Of a stretch of 64,000 nucleotides of DNA, positions 7,499 to 17,183 are shown piece after piece. Position numbers and translations under genes: made by a program. The notes under the pieces are model-generated. The model ran no database searches and was not told the origin of the DNA. It saw nothing but the letters and a program-made list of their open reading frames with translations. Every line of letters begins with the position of its first letter. Within the stretch, counting starts at the first letter, position 1. The stretch comes from Clostridiales bacterium (lineage in GTDB: Bacteria > Bacillota > Clostridia > Christensenellales > Aristaeellaceae): positions 1-64,000 of the forward strand of contig SFHK01000010.1 of the NCBI GenBank assembly GCA_004556395.1. Reading direction: 5' to 3'.

Positions 7499-9844
7499 TT
7501 ACAGGCAGGCGCTCAGCGTCCACATCCATTTATTGGCCGGGCTGATCCAGACCTCCTTATAGGTTGCGGTGCATACCTGCGGCCAGTATGGCGCGTCGTG
7601 CGCCCACAGCGACTGGATGCCCACGGGCATCTGTCCCACCGTCTGCCCGGGCTGCACGGCGTATTCGTTCGTCCAGTCGTATCCCTCGCCGAAGATGAGC
7701 GACTGCGCGAACGGGTTGCGTCCCACCGTCCATTCCAGCTGACGCTCGACCTGCTGGCGCGCATCGGCGTCGCCGGTGGCCTGCGCGGCCATGGCCAGCG
7801 CCGCCGTCTGCGACAGGAGCACGTTCAGGTTCCCGCGGAACGAGAACCAGACCGGGAACCGGCGCAGGTAATAGCCCCTGCCCAGCGCTATGCCGTTATG
7901 CACCTGATCCTTGAAGCCCTTCAGCTCCTCCCCGGTGCCCCAGATGATGTCGGCCAGCGTCTCCTTCGGATAATCGATCGCTTCGTTCTCATGATACACG
8001 CCCTCGGGCAGCATGTACCACGGCGCGGTGTGCGCCGCCGCGGCGCGCGCGTACTCGCAGTACAGGCTCAGCGCACGCTTCCAGCGCGGGCAGTCCTCGT
8101 GCGCCGGCAGAACCTCGACGAGCGCGGCCAGACCGGCGGTATAATACTGCTCGCAGGAGAAATGCGCGAAATGGCTGGGCAGCGTGTGCCCGCGGTCACG
8201 CCAGAAGAAGCCGCGAATCGGCTCGTCCCAGTCCGGCCATTCCGTCTGCTGACATTCCATCAGCAGCCGCGCGTAGCGCACGGCGGGCTCTTCGAATTCC
8301 GCCGCACCGGCGCGCACCAGCTCCGCGGCAGCCGCCGCTGCGGCGGCGAACAGGTTCACCTCATAGCGAACCGTTCCGTCCTCTTCCTTCGGCATGCGCC
8401 TTTCCGCAAGGCAGAAGTCCTCGCGCGCGATTTTCAGGCTGTACGCCGCGTAGGCAGGATCGCTCTCCCTCAGCCCCTCCGCGCCGAGCGCTTCGGCGCA
8501 GGCGGCGCAGAAATTGGCGAACGGATCGTCCGACGGCTCGGAAAGAATGTCGTCCTCCGTGCCGATCACGCCGTCCGTCCAGATGGACGTGGACGAATAG
8601 GAAGAGCGATACCCGTCGCCGAAGCGCGTCTTCAGCACATAGTCCAGTCCCCAGCGCGCTTCCTCCAGCACGCGCTCATACAGCCGCGCCGCAAGCCCCT
8701 GCGCGCCCTTCAGCCGACGCGCCAGCCGGAACAGCGCCGCCGTTCCGTCGGAGGTGTTGTTCATGCCCTGCGCCAGATCGGCCGCGTCGTGCCAGCCGCC
8801 GTTGGCCACGATCGCGCGGCCATTGTGCTTCAGAAGCAGGTCGGTATGGCAGGCATGATGCTTACCCGGCACATCCCAGCCGCAGCGCTGCGACAGATAG
8901 AAATTCAGCACCTTCCACACCGACGGCTCCCATACGCGCTCGTCGATGGGAAACACGCGCGTGGAAAGCTCGCCCGCGAGCAGAAGGTAGCGCCCCGGCG
9001 TTCGAAGCGCGGTGAAATCCATCACAGCCAGCCCGTTTTCGCGGCGCACCTCGCCCTCATACGCGCAGCGCCCCGTTTCCGTTTCCAGCACGCGGAAGCG
9101 CTCGGCGCAAATCTCCGCGCCCGCAATGGCCAGCTTGCGCCCGTCCGGACGGTACCCGCTGCCGGAAAACGCGATCCGTCCGCGCCCGGGCACCCAGCCC
9201 TCATACATTTCCGGCTCCACATACTGAAGCTCGAGCTTGTCAATGTACCATACGGCGGTATCGGCCGCGTCGAACTCGTGGCCGCACATGTCGTATTCCA
9301 GCGCGATGCCCACCGCGTCGTTCCGGTGCAGATACGGAATCTCCACGGTGATGTGGTTCCACTCGCCGTTTTTCAGATTCACGTTGTGCGCGCCCTCGCG
9401 CATGTAGCGGTCGGGCACGGGATGGTCGCCCTCGTTATACAGCTGCACGCGCAGGCACACGGAGCGCATGCCGGGAATCTCCGGCCGCACGCACACGGAG
9501 ATACGATTCCATTCGGTCAGATCCTCGTGCGGCAGCACGCGCATGGCGCCCGGCTCCGCGTAAATACGCCCGCGCCCCCGTCCGGGAAGCCAGTCCGGCA
9601 GGTTCGTTGGCGCGCTGAAGCGAATGCTGTGCCGTCCCTCGTAGGCATGCTCGTCCGAAAGCTCCACCTTCGCGTACGGCGTGAGCGCCTTCCAGTTTTC
9701 AAGGCTCTCGCAGTCGTCCACCAGTCGGGAGCGAAGCGCCGGCTTGCGGCGCAGGCGGTCATCGGCGGTCTCGCGCTCGTCATACTCCATGATCCGATGC
9801 GCGTCGCGCGTCTGTTCCAGAAGCCGCGTCAGTCGTTCGTCCAT
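7499..9844 (-). CDS. Cytoplasmic GH9-family glycoside hydrolase with CBM-like and Ig-like modules
   Basis: The ATG at 9844 follows GGAGGGA. The 781-residue protein has an N-terminal jelly-roll, carbohydrate-binding-like module (about 35-210; VDDCESLENW onward). An Ig-like CelD_N module (about 225-310) and a GH9 alpha/alpha barrel follow. GGWHDAADL keeps both Asp residues of the GH9 DAGD signature, and a C-terminal WTNEYA gives the expected acid Glu. There is no signal peptide, so it probably acts on imported oligosaccharides; exo-acting intracellular GH9 enzymes are known. It is the last gene of an operon with an oxidoreductase and a HAM1-like protein. The sugar specificity cannot be read from sequence. 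Confidence 0.85.
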   Translation of the reverse strand: MDERLTRLLEQTRDAHRIMEYDERETADDRLRRKPALRSRLVDDCESLENWKALTPYAKVELSDEHAYEGRHSIRFSAPTNLPDWLPGRGRGRIYAEPGAMRVLPHEDLTEWNRISVCVRPEIPGMRSVCLRVQLYNEGDHPVPDRYMREGAHNVNLKNGEWNHITVEIPYLHRNDAVGIALEYDMCGHEFDAADTAVWYIDKLELQYVEPEMYEGWVPGRGRIAFSGSGYRPDGRKLAIAGAEICAERFRVLETETGRCAYEGEVRRENGLAVMDFTALRTPGRYLLLAGELSTRVFPIDERVWEPSVWKVLNFYLSQRCGWDVPGKHHACHTDLLLKHNGRAIVANGGWHDAADLAQGMNNTSDGTAALFRLARRLKGAQGLAARLYERVLEEARWGLDYVLKTRFGDGYRSSYSSTSIWTDGVIGTEDDILSEPSDDPFANFCAACAEALGAEGLRESDPAYAAYSLKIAREDFCLAERRMPKEEDGTVRYEVNLFAAAAAAAAELVRAGAAEFEEPAVRYARLLMECQQTEWPDWDEPIRGFFWRDRGHTLPSHFAHFSCEQYYTAGLAALVEVLPAHEDCPRWKRALSLYCEYARAAAAHTAPWYMLPEGVYHENEAIDYPKETLADIIWGTGEELKGFKDQVHNGIALGRGYYLRRFPVWFSFRGNLNVLLSQTAALAMAAQATGDADARQQVERQLEWTVGRNPFAQSLIFGEGYDWTNEYAVQPGQTVGQMPVGIQSLWAHDAPYWPQVCTATYKEVWISPANKWMWTLSACL

Positions 9845-9864
9845 CCGTGTTCCCTCCTTTTGCT

Positions 9865-10533
9865 TTATTCGGTTTCCAGCATGCGCGAAGCCGTCTCCTG
9901 AAGCCATCGCGTCAGCTTCGCGCCGTTTTCGGCATGCGCCGTACTGGCCATTTCCGCCGAACGGCGTTCGTCCTCCTCCGTCATCTCCAGCCAGTATTTC
10001 CCGGTGCAGGGATCAATCGACAGGCTGTTCAGCGGCCAGCCGGGCACGCGCCCCGCGCACGGCGCGTCCACCATGTCAAACGCGTTCGCGAGCAGCATCT
10101 CCCGGTCGAAGGTGTAGGAATAAATGTGCTCCTCGTCCTTCAGAAGGCAGTAGGAATCCTGCCACGCGCACCTCAGCCGCCCGCCGTGCCGGTGAACCAC
10201 GCCGGCGAAGTAATTCAGCATTTCTTCGTCGTCCATTGCGTACCCGGGCGCGCGGCGCACGTGCACCCCGGGCTGATCGGGATCGTCGTCCGGCAAGTCC
10301 AGAAACACAAGCCCCGCGTCCAGCGCCAGCACCGGCATGCGCGCGGCATGATACCACGCCAGCGCCTTTTCAATGGCGTTGTCCTCGGCGGTCTTTGCGT
10401 TTTCCGGCGCGTCAAACCGCGCGAGCCCCAGCGCCGCCGGAGATACGCATTCAATGTCCGTGTCCTCGAAATATTCCATCAGATACGGCAGCTTGCTCAC
10501 GTTCGCCGTGCCGATCAGAAGCCGTTTGTTCAT
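9865..10533 (-). CDS. HAM1/RdgB-like non-canonical NTP pyrophosphatase
   Basis: This 222-residue protein resembles the HAM1 (ITP/XTP pyrophosphatase) fold. GTANVSKLPYL matches the phosphate-binding SNNxxK-type N-terminus, TAEDNAIEKAL matches the conserved ENA..KA helix, and LALDAGL matches ADDSGL. Substitutions in these motifs suggest a divergent member, so its substrate is uncertain. The start is taken as the ATG at 10533; an in-frame ATG at 10554 is possible because AAGGGG sits between them. It lies 24 bases after the oxidoreductase gene and 20 before GH9, in one operon. Confidence 0.65.
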   Translation of the reverse strand: MNKRLLIGTANVSKLPYLMEYFEDTDIECVSPAALGLARFDAPENAKTAEDNAIEKALAWYHAARMPVLALDAGLVFLDLPDDDPDQPGVHVRRAPGYAMDDEEMLNYFAGVVHRHGGRLRCAWQDSYCLLKDEEHIYSYTFDREMLLANAFDMVDAPCAGRVPGWPLNSLSIDPCTGKYWLEMTEEDERRSAEMASTAHAENGAKLTRWLQETASRMLETE

Positions 10534-10557
10534 CCTCCCTCGTCCCCTTCGCATCGC

Positions 10558-11595
10558 TTATACACGCCTGACCGGCGCGCCGGTTCGGCATTCCTCCAGA
10601 ATCTCCATCACGCGCAGCGTCTCCTCCACGGGCACAAACGGCGCGCCGCCCTCGATGAAATACGCGCGGCAGCGGTCGTAGAAATCCACCGCCATGTCCG
10701 GCCGCACGGGAAAGCGCTCGCTTCGCCACGGAAGCGTTCCGTCCTGATCATACCTGCGCCCCTTCGCCAGCAGGCACCCGTCCGCCTCCAGCGGCGGAAG
10801 CTCGTCCGGCTTCAGATAGCGCACGAGGAAGCGCGCGCCTTCGTCCGTCTTTTCCAGCTTCGCCGCGCCCAGCGTGCCCAGAAGCAGCCACGGCTCGGCG
10901 GACAGCGCCGCCGCCTGACTGATGTCGACATCCAGCAGCGGCCCGTTCGCGGTGCGGATGATCACCTTCACCACGTCGTCCGCGTCGCCCAGACTCACCT
11001 CGCGCATGCGCCAGCAGCGAACCTCCTCCGGCACGCCGCCGGTGAGATACAGCAGCTGATCGATGTAATGCGCGCCGTAGTTGGACAGCATGCCGCCCCC
11101 GTTCTTCTCGAACGCCTGCCAGTCGGCGCGGCGGTTGTAGCCGTTGCTGGCGCGCCTGATCATATACACCCGCCCCAGCAGCCCGCTTTCCAGCACCTGA
11201 CGCGCCGCGACGGCCTCCGCCGTGGCTCTGTGCGGCTGATATACCATCAGCTTCCGGTTGCATGCCCTCGCGCGGTCGACGATTTCCCGCGCTTCGGAAA
11301 GCGAGCAGGCCATCGGCTTATCCAGAAACACATGCGCGCCCGCGCGCAGCGCGTCCATGGCATGCTGCCGGTGGAACACCGTCGGCGACGCGACGACGAC
11401 CAGCTCGGGCGCTTCCTTCACCAGCATCTCCGCCGCGTCCGCGTAGCCGCGAATACCATAGGCCACCTCAGCCTCCCGCAGGCGCTCCGGATTCGTGTCC
11501 ACAACCGCCGCAAGCTCAAAGCCCTCGTGCTTCACGATCTGCGGCAGGTGATACTGCCACCCGATGCGACCCAGTCCGATCAACGCGGTTTTCAT
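10558..11595 (-). CDS. Gfo/Idh/MocA family oxidoreductase
   Basis: The second of two close ATG codons (11595) is chosen because it sits 8 bases from AGGAGG. The 345-residue protein starts with a Rossmann NAD(P) site (LIGLGRIGWQYH) and contains the family EKP-like motif (LDKPMAC) near residue 94. GGGMLSNYGAHYIDQ follows, matching the catalytic DxxxH-type region in weakened form. Members oxidise or reduce sugars, inositols and their derivatives. It leads the operon with the GH9 enzyme, which suggests sugar metabolism. Confidence 0.85.
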   Translation of the reverse strand: MKTALIGLGRIGWQYHLPQIVKHEGFELAAVVDTNPERLREAEVAYGIRGYADAAEMLVKEAPELVVVASPTVFHRQHAMDALRAGAHVFLDKPMACSLSEAREIVDRARACNRKLMVYQPHRATAEAVAARQVLESGLLGRVYMIRRASNGYNRRADWQAFEKNGGGMLSNYGAHYIDQLLYLTGGVPEEVRCWRMREVSLGDADDVVKVIIRTANGPLLDVDISQAAALSAEPWLLLGTLGAAKLEKTDEGARFLVRYLKPDELPPLEADGCLLAKGRRYDQDGTLPWRSERFPVRPDMAVDFYDRCRAYFIEGGAPFVPVEETLRVMEILEECRTGAPVRRV

Positions 11596-11623
11596 GTGCA
11601 TTCCTCCTATTCTCCGTATACCG

Positions 11624-11651
11624 ATTATAACAGATTCTTCCTCCGTTGAAC
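11624..11651 (-). promoter_or_regulatory. Promoter of the oxidoreductase/GH9 operon
   Basis: On the minus strand TATAAT occupies 11624-11629, with GTTCAA/TTCAAC 15-16 bases upstream at 11645-11651. The start codon is 29 bases downstream. Confidence 0.65.
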
Positions 11652-11689
11652 AGCGTTTTTAAAAGAAGACCTTGGTCTGTTTTCATCGG

Positions 11690-11718
11690 TTGACACGCGA
11701 TTCGCGCCGTGGTAGAAT
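11690..11718 (+). promoter_or_regulatory. Promoter of sbcDC
   Basis: TTGACA at 11690-11695 and TAGAAT at 11713-11718 are spaced by 17 bases. The GTG start of sbcD lies 41 bases downstream. Confidence 0.85.
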
Positions 11719-11759
11719 GAATTCATGTTCCTACACACAAAAGAATGGGAGGCGCGCGC

Positions 11760-12884
11760 GTGAAATTTCTGCACATTGCCGATCTGCATCTGGGCAAGCG
11801 GCTGAACGGGGTTTCCTTTTTAGAGGATCAGATTTTCCTGCTGAATCAGATTTCGGCGCTCGCGGAAGCCGAGCATGCTGACGCGGTGGTCATCGCGGGC
11901 GACGTATATCAGAAGGCTTCGCCGCAGAGCGAGGCTATGGCGGCGTTCGACGCGTTTGTTACCCGTCTCGCAGCGGCGGGCATTCGCGTGCTCGTCATCA
12001 GCGGCAACCACGATTCCGCGCAGCGCATCAGCTATTTTTCCGCGCTGGTTCGAAACGCGGGCGTGTATGTGTCCGAGGAATTCACGGGCACGGTGCAGAC
12101 GGTTGCGCTTTCGGACGCGTTCGGCGAGGTGCGCTTCGGGCTTTTGCCCTTCCTCAAGCCCATTCAGGCGCGCCGCTTCTACCCGGATGAGAAGATCGAG
12201 ACCTATGAGGACGCGGTGCGCGCGGTTCTGCGGCATTCGCCGATCGACCCTGCGGCGCGCAATGTGCTCGTGTGCCATCAGTTCGTGACCGGCGCGGAAA
12301 CCTGCGATTCCGAGGAAACCGCCGTCGGCGGGCTGGACTGCGTGGACGCTTCCGCGTTCGACGACTACGACTACGTGGCGCTCGGCCACATCCACGGCCC
12401 GCAGCGGCTGAAGCGCGACACCCTGCGCTACGCCGGCTCGCTGATGAAGTATTCCTTCTCCGAGGTAAACCACAGGAAGTCGGTCACGGTGGTTGAGATG
12501 CTCGAAAAGGGCGACGTTCGTCTGCACACCGTGCCTTTGACCGCGCCGCACGACATGCGAACCGTGGAAGGCATGCTTTCGGACGTTATGGCCATGCCCT
12601 ACTCCGAGGACTACGTTTGGGTGACGATTCACGACGAGCTGCCCCCGCCGGACGCGCGCGTGACGATTTCAACGGTATTTCCCAACATGCTGAAGTTCTC
12701 CGTGGTCAATTCCAAAACGAAGATGGATATCGACGTGCTGGCGCGGGAGCAGATGGAGAGCAAGTCCATTCCGGAGCTGTTTTCGGACTTCTACCGGCTG
12801 CAAAACAACGACGTCGCGCCCAGCGAGCGCCACATTGAAATGCTCACGGCGATTCTGAAGGAGTTGGAAGGAGAAGTGCGATGA
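11760..12884 (+). CDS. sbcD: SbcD nuclease subunit
   Basis: This 374-residue protein is the Mre11-like, manganese-dependent nuclease of the SbcCD complex, which trims DNA ends and cleaves hairpins. The start is GTG at 11760, 7 bases after GGGAGG. The phosphoesterase motifs are clear: HIADLHLGK, GDVYQ, GNHDS and LGHIHGP. The gene overlaps sbcC by four bases (ATGA), so the two are translationally coupled. Confidence 0.95.
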   Translation: MKFLHIADLHLGKRLNGVSFLEDQIFLLNQISALAEAEHADAVVIAGDVYQKASPQSEAMAAFDAFVTRLAAAGIRVLVISGNHDSAQRISYFSALVRNAGVYVSEEFTGTVQTVALSDAFGEVRFGLLPFLKPIQARRFYPDEKIETYEDAVRAVLRHSPIDPAARNVLVCHQFVTGAETCDSEETAVGGLDCVDASAFDDYDYVALGHIHGPQRLKRDTLRYAGSLMKYSFSEVNHRKSVTVVEMLEKGDVRLHTVPLTAPHDMRTVEGMLSDVMAMPYSEDYVWVTIHDELPPPDARVTISTVFPNMLKFSVVNSKTKMDIDVLAREQMESKSIPELFSDFYRLQNNDVAPSERHIEMLTAILKELEGEVR

Positions 12885-15502
12885 AGCCTTTGAAGCTGAC
12901 GATGTGCGCCTTTGGCCCGTACGCCCGCACGACGGAGATCGATTTTGAAGAGCTGGGTGAGAACGGCCTGTTCCTGATCACCGGCGACACCGGCGCGGGC
13001 AAGACCACGATTTTCGACGCCATCAGCTTCGCGCTGTACGGCGAAGCCGCGGGCGGCAAGGATCGCCGCGCCGCGAAGTCCTTCCGCTCGGACTACGCCG
13101 CCCAGACGGAGGATACGTGGGTGGAGCTGACGTTCCGCCACAGAGGGCACGACTACTGTCTGCGCCGCAATCCCGAATACACCCGCGCCAGCAAGCGCGG
13201 CGACGGCGTGATCGTGCGCAAGCACGCGGCGGAGCTTCAGTCCGACACCGGCGAGAGCTGGTCGGGACTGGATGAAATCGCGCAGCGCGTGCAGGATCTG
13301 ATCGGGCTGACCCGCGACCAGTTCGCGCAGACCGTGATGATCGCGCAGGGCGATTTTCTGAAGATTCTCAACGCCAAATCCGCCGAGCGGCGCGACCTGT
13401 TCCAGCGGCTGTTCGGCACGTTCCAGTATGCGCAGCTGCAGCTGCGTCTCAAGGAGAAAAGCGCCGCCGCCCAGCAGGCGCGCGGCACGCTGGAAAAGCG
13501 GCTGCAAATCGCCGCGTCGCGCGTGAACGTGGACGCGGATTACGCGGACGGCGCGCCTTTCGCGCTATACCTGTCCGAGCCGAAATACGCCGACCGGCTG
13601 CTCGCGGCGATGGACGGGCTGCTCGCGTTCGAGAACGAAAAGCGGGCGAACGTCGCGTCCCGGCTGGAAGCCGCCGACCGCCGGCTTGCCGACGCTTCCG
13701 CCGCGCTGGCCGACGCGAAGCATACCAACGAGGACTTCGCGCTGCTCGACCGCTGCCGCGCGGCGCTGGACAGGCTGATCGAAGCCCAGATCGCCATCGA
13801 CGACGACGCGGCCCGCCTTGCCCGCGCCCGCCGCGCCCTGCGGATCGCCCCCGCCGAAGCGCTGTGCCGCCAGAATGCGCAGGGGCTGCTCTCCGCTGAA
13901 AAGGCGCTGGCCGAAGCCGAACGGCAGTGCGCGGCGATTCGCGAAGCGCTGCCCGCGCTGGAAGCCGCCCACGCGGACGCGGAGCGCGCGCTGCCGGAAG
14001 CGGAGAAACAGAACGGGCTGGCCATGCAGCTTCGGGAATGCCTGCCGCTTCTTTCTGAGCTGGAAACCCGCGCCGCGGAGGAAGCCAGGCTCAAGGCCAA
14101 GCTCGTGCAGTCGCTGGACGCGAGCCGCGGCGCGGACGAAACCTATACCCGCATAAAGGACGCGTACTACCTCGGCCAGTGCGGCCTGCTGGCCGCCGGT
14201 CTGCGCGAGGGCAAGCCGTGCCCCGTGTGCGGCTCCACGAAGCATCCCGCTCCGGCGAAGCCCGCCGACGCGTCCGTCTCCCGCGAAGCGCTGGAACGCG
14301 CCGAAAAGGCGCAGCGCGCCGCGGCCGCCGCGGTTCAGGCGGTCGACGCGTCGCTTTCCGGCGTGCGCGCCGCCATGGAGGTTCAGAAAAAGCAGCTTGC
14401 CGCGCGCGGCATTCAGGAAAACGACACGCGCCGCGCGCTGGAAGCGCGCATCCGGCAGGCAGTGGATGAAGCCAATCGAATCACCCGCGCGGAGCTCGAC
14501 GCGCGCAACGCGCTGGAGCGCACGCGCCGCGCGCTCGCGGAGAGCGAAGCCCGGCGGCAGAGCGCCGCGGAGACGCATGCCCGTCTGACCGAGGAGGGCG
14601 TGCGGCTTCAGGCAGCGTTTGCCCGCTTACTTTCCGAAAACGAATTTGCGGACGAAGCGGACTACCGTCTCGCCCGCCTTCCCGAGAATCAGGTGCGCGA
14701 GCTGGAAGCGCGCATCACCGCCCACAACGAGAACCGGCGTTCGCTGGCCGACCGCATCGACGCGCAGAACCGCAAGCTCGCGGGCAAGGCGCGCGCGGAT
14801 CTGGACGCGCTGACCGCCGCGTTCCAGAACCTGAACGCCGAGCGGGACGCGCTGCGCAGGGACGAAGCCGACGTCGCGCGCCGGCTGGCGCTGAACGAGT
14901 CGGCGCTGAAGGAGCTGCGCGACGTGCGCCGCCTGCAAACGTCCCACGCCGGGGAATGGGCGGTGCTGGACGACTTATACCGCGCCGTCAGCGGGCAGCT
15001 GTCGCAGAAGGTGAAGATCACGTTCGAAACCTACGTGCAGCAGTACTATTTCAAGCAGGTCGTGGCGGCGGCGAACAAGCGGCTTACGCTTTTGACGGAC
15101 GGCATGTTCGTCCTGCGCCTGAAGGAGGAAGCGCGCGACCGGCGCAGCCAGGCCGGACTCGATCTGGACGTGTTCGACCGCTCCACCGGACAGTGGCGCG
15201 ACGTGACCACGCTTTCCGGCGGCGAATCGTTCATGGCCTCGCTGGCGCTGGCGCTGGGACTGTCGGACGTGGTGCAGGCGGAAAGCGGCGGCGTGCGGCT
15301 GGAAGCGATGTTCATCGACGAGGGCTTCGGCACGCTGGACGAAAACGCGCTGCGCAACGCGCTCGAGCTGCTCTCCCGTCTCGCCGACGGCGACCGGCTG
15401 ATCGGCATCATCTCTCATATGCCCGAGCTGCGCGACCGCATCGACAAAAAGATCGTCGTCCGCAAGCACCTCTGGGGCGCACAGGCGACGATTGAAGCGT
15501 AG
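12881..15502 (+). CDS. sbcC: SbcC ATPase subunit
   Basis: This 873-residue SMC/Rad50-like ATPase partners SbcD. The Walker A motif is GDTGAGKTT near residue 34. Two long Ala/Arg/Glu-rich coiled-coil arms flank the zinc hook CPVC near residue 447, and the ABC signature TLSGGESFMASLALALG with FIDEGFGTLD is near residue 775. At 873 residues the arms are somewhat short for the family. The very high Ala/Arg content reflects local GC. Confidence 0.95.
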   Translation: MKPLKLTMCAFGPYARTTEIDFEELGENGLFLITGDTGAGKTTIFDAISFALYGEAAGGKDRRAAKSFRSDYAAQTEDTWVELTFRHRGHDYCLRRNPEYTRASKRGDGVIVRKHAAELQSDTGESWSGLDEIAQRVQDLIGLTRDQFAQTVMIAQGDFLKILNAKSAERRDLFQRLFGTFQYAQLQLRLKEKSAAAQQARGTLEKRLQIAASRVNVDADYADGAPFALYLSEPKYADRLLAAMDGLLAFENEKRANVASRLEAADRRLADASAALADAKHTNEDFALLDRCRAALDRLIEAQIAIDDDAARLARARRALRIAPAEALCRQNAQGLLSAEKALAEAERQCAAIREALPALEAAHADAERALPEAEKQNGLAMQLRECLPLLSELETRAAEEARLKAKLVQSLDASRGADETYTRIKDAYYLGQCGLLAAGLREGKPCPVCGSTKHPAPAKPADASVSREALERAEKAQRAAAAAVQAVDASLSGVRAAMEVQKKQLAARGIQENDTRRALEARIRQAVDEANRITRAELDARNALERTRRALAESEARRQSAAETHARLTEEGVRLQAAFARLLSENEFADEADYRLARLPENQVRELEARITAHNENRRSLADRIDAQNRKLAGKARADLDALTAAFQNLNAERDALRRDEADVARRLALNESALKELRDVRRLQTSHAGEWAVLDDLYRAVSGQLSQKVKITFETYVQQYYFKQVVAAANKRLTLLTDGMFVLRLKEEARDRRSQAGLDLDVFDRSTGQWRDVTTLSGGESFMASLALALGLSDVVQAESGGVRLEAMFIDEGFGTLDENALRNALELLSRLADGDRLIGIISHMPELRDRIDKKIVVRKHLWGAQATIEA

Positions 15503-15514
15503 GGATATGCTTTT

Positions 15515-15544
15515 GCCCGCGGGCACGGCTGCGCGTCCGCGGGC
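15515..15544. repeat. 8-bp GC-rich hairpin between convergent genes
   Basis: GCCCGCGG at 15515-15522 pairs with CCGCGGGC at 15537-15544 between the ends of sbcC and glnA. Neither side has a T-run in the right place, so it is not a standard terminator, though it may help stop convergent transcription. Confidence 0.5.
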
Positions 15545-15564
15545 GAGAGTCGGTTTATCGGCTC

Positions 15565-16992
15565 TTACAGGTCGTAATACATTTCAAATTCCGCGGGGCT
15601 GGGATAGCTTTCCACGTAGCGCGCCTCTTTGCGGACGGTCTTCATCCACGTATTCAGAAGGCGCTCCGGGAATACGCCGCCGACGGTCAGGTAGTCGTGG
15701 TCGGCTTCCAGCGCGTCCAGCGCTTCCTCCAGCGACGCGGGCAGGTGCGTGAGCTTCGCCTTTTCCTCCTCCGGCAGCGCGAACAGGTTAAAGTCGAACG
15801 GCCCCCAGTTGTAGTTCGCCGGGTCGATCTTATTGCGCACGCCGTCCAGACCCGCCATCAGGATGGCGGCATAGGCGAAGTAGGGATTGCACGTCGCGTC
15901 CGGATTGCGCAGCTCGAAGCGCTTCTTGTCCGGGCTCTTGACGTATGCCGGAATGCGAACTACGGCGGAGCGGTTCGCGCTGGCGTAGCCGATCGTAACC
16001 GGCGCTTCAAAGCCGGGCACCAGGCGGCGATAGGAATTGGTGGACGGGTTCGTCAGCGCGCACAGGGAGCGCACGTGTTTAAGCAGTCCGCCGATGAAGT
16101 ACATGGCCGTGCGGCTCAGCTGCGCGTAGCCGTTTTCGTCGTAGAACAGCGGCCTGCCGTCCTTTTTCAAAAGCATGTGCACGTGCATGCCGTTGCCCGC
16201 CTCGCCGCGAATCGGCTTGGGCATCAGCGTGGCGGTTTTGCCGCTGCGCGCGGCGCAGTTGCGAAGCACGTACTTGGTCGCCATCGTGTCGTCTGCCGCC
16301 TTGCACACCTCGATCAGCTCGGTTTCGATTTCCATCTGTCCCGAGCCGCCCACCTCGTGATGATGATACTTCACCGGCACGTTCCAGCGCTCCAGCTCCT
16401 CGCACATTTCGTTGCGCAGGTCGTAGTGAATGTCACCGGGCAGGTCGGCGTGATAGCCCTCGTGCGCGCGCACGTGGTAGCCGTTCGAATCCTCGCTGCC
16501 CGCCGACCACGCCGATTCCACGCTCGTCAGGCGATACCCGGCGCAGTCAGGCTTCACGTCGTAAGCCACGCCGTCAAACACGTGGAACTCGAACTCCGGC
16601 CCCACGATCATCTCGTCGGCAATGCCCTCCTCGCGCATGAATTCCACGGCGCGGCGGATGATGTTGCGCGGGTACTGATCAAAAGGCCGGTTGTGCGGAT
16701 GGTCGATCACCATCACGTCGCCCACCATCGTCAGCGTCGGCGCTTCCACAAACGGATCGACGATAGCCGTGCGCACGTCCGGAATGAACACCATATCGCT
16801 GTTTTCCACGGCCGCGTAGCCGTAGTTGGAGCCGTCAAAGCCGATGCCGCTTTTCATCAGGCTCTCGTCAAACCGTCCCGCCGGAATGCACAGGTGCCGC
16901 CAGCGGCCATGCAGATCGATCATCTTGAAATCCACAAAGCGAATGCCGTTTTCCTTTATGTATGCCTGAACCTCCGCCGCGTTCTGAAACAA
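15565..16992 (-). CDS. glnA: Glutamine synthetase type I
   Basis: Makes glutamine from glutamate, ammonia and ATP. The 475-residue protein starts at a TTG (16992) with AAAGGGGGC 7 bases upstream; no ATG fits. GSI signatures are present: GFDGSNYGY, MPKPIRGEAGNGMHVH (ATP site), TNPSTNSYRRLVPG and NRSAVVRIP. At the adenylylation position the usual Tyr is replaced by Phe (FNLFALPEE), so covalent regulation is unlikely. Some active-site segments differ from housekeeping GlnA (for example GQMEIET), so it may be a divergent GSI with a related substrate. The gene is monocistronic. Confidence 0.85.
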   Translation of the reverse strand: MFQNAAEVQAYIKENGIRFVDFKMIDLHGRWRHLCIPAGRFDESLMKSGIGFDGSNYGYAAVENSDMVFIPDVRTAIVDPFVEAPTLTMVGDVMVIDHPHNRPFDQYPRNIIRRAVEFMREEGIADEMIVGPEFEFHVFDGVAYDVKPDCAGYRLTSVESAWSAGSEDSNGYHVRAHEGYHADLPGDIHYDLRNEMCEELERWNVPVKYHHHEVGGSGQMEIETELIEVCKAADDTMATKYVLRNCAARSGKTATLMPKPIRGEAGNGMHVHMLLKKDGRPLFYDENGYAQLSRTAMYFIGGLLKHVRSLCALTNPSTNSYRRLVPGFEAPVTIGYASANRSAVVRIPAYVKSPDKKRFELRNPDATCNPYFAYAAILMAGLDGVRNKIDPANYNWGPFDFNLFALPEEEKAKLTHLPASLEEALDALEADHDYLTVGGVFPERLLNTWMKTVRKEARYVESYPSPAEFEMYYDL

Positions 16993-17183
16993 GTCACGCG
17001 CCCCCTTTGCCGTATTTTGTCCTCTTCATTGTATCAGAGCCGGAGGGAAATAGCAACCCCGTCCGTCACCTTCGCGGCAGAATAAATCAGACAATTCATT
17101 TTTTTCTCCAAAATCCATTTCCGCGCGCGGAGCGTCTAACCTATGGAACGATCGATCGACGTACCGGATGAAAGGAAACACGT

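Noticed and set aside
7421-9901. Long plus-strand open frame opposite the GH9 gene
   Set aside because: It is an Arg/Ala/His/Val-rich frame mirrored on a real gene in GC-rich DNA, without a ribosome site or domain.
15515-15544. Intrinsic terminator for glnA or sbcC
   Set aside because: The stem is good but the T residues are on the wrong side for both transcripts.
15697-17085. Plus-strand open frame opposite glutamine synthetase
   Set aside because: Val/His/Arg-rich shadow without start signals; the minus-strand protein is clear.
17120-17183. Autoregulated ECF sigma promoter (GGAAC type)
   Set aside because: A GGAAC word is present but no suitable -10 element lies at the expected distance.
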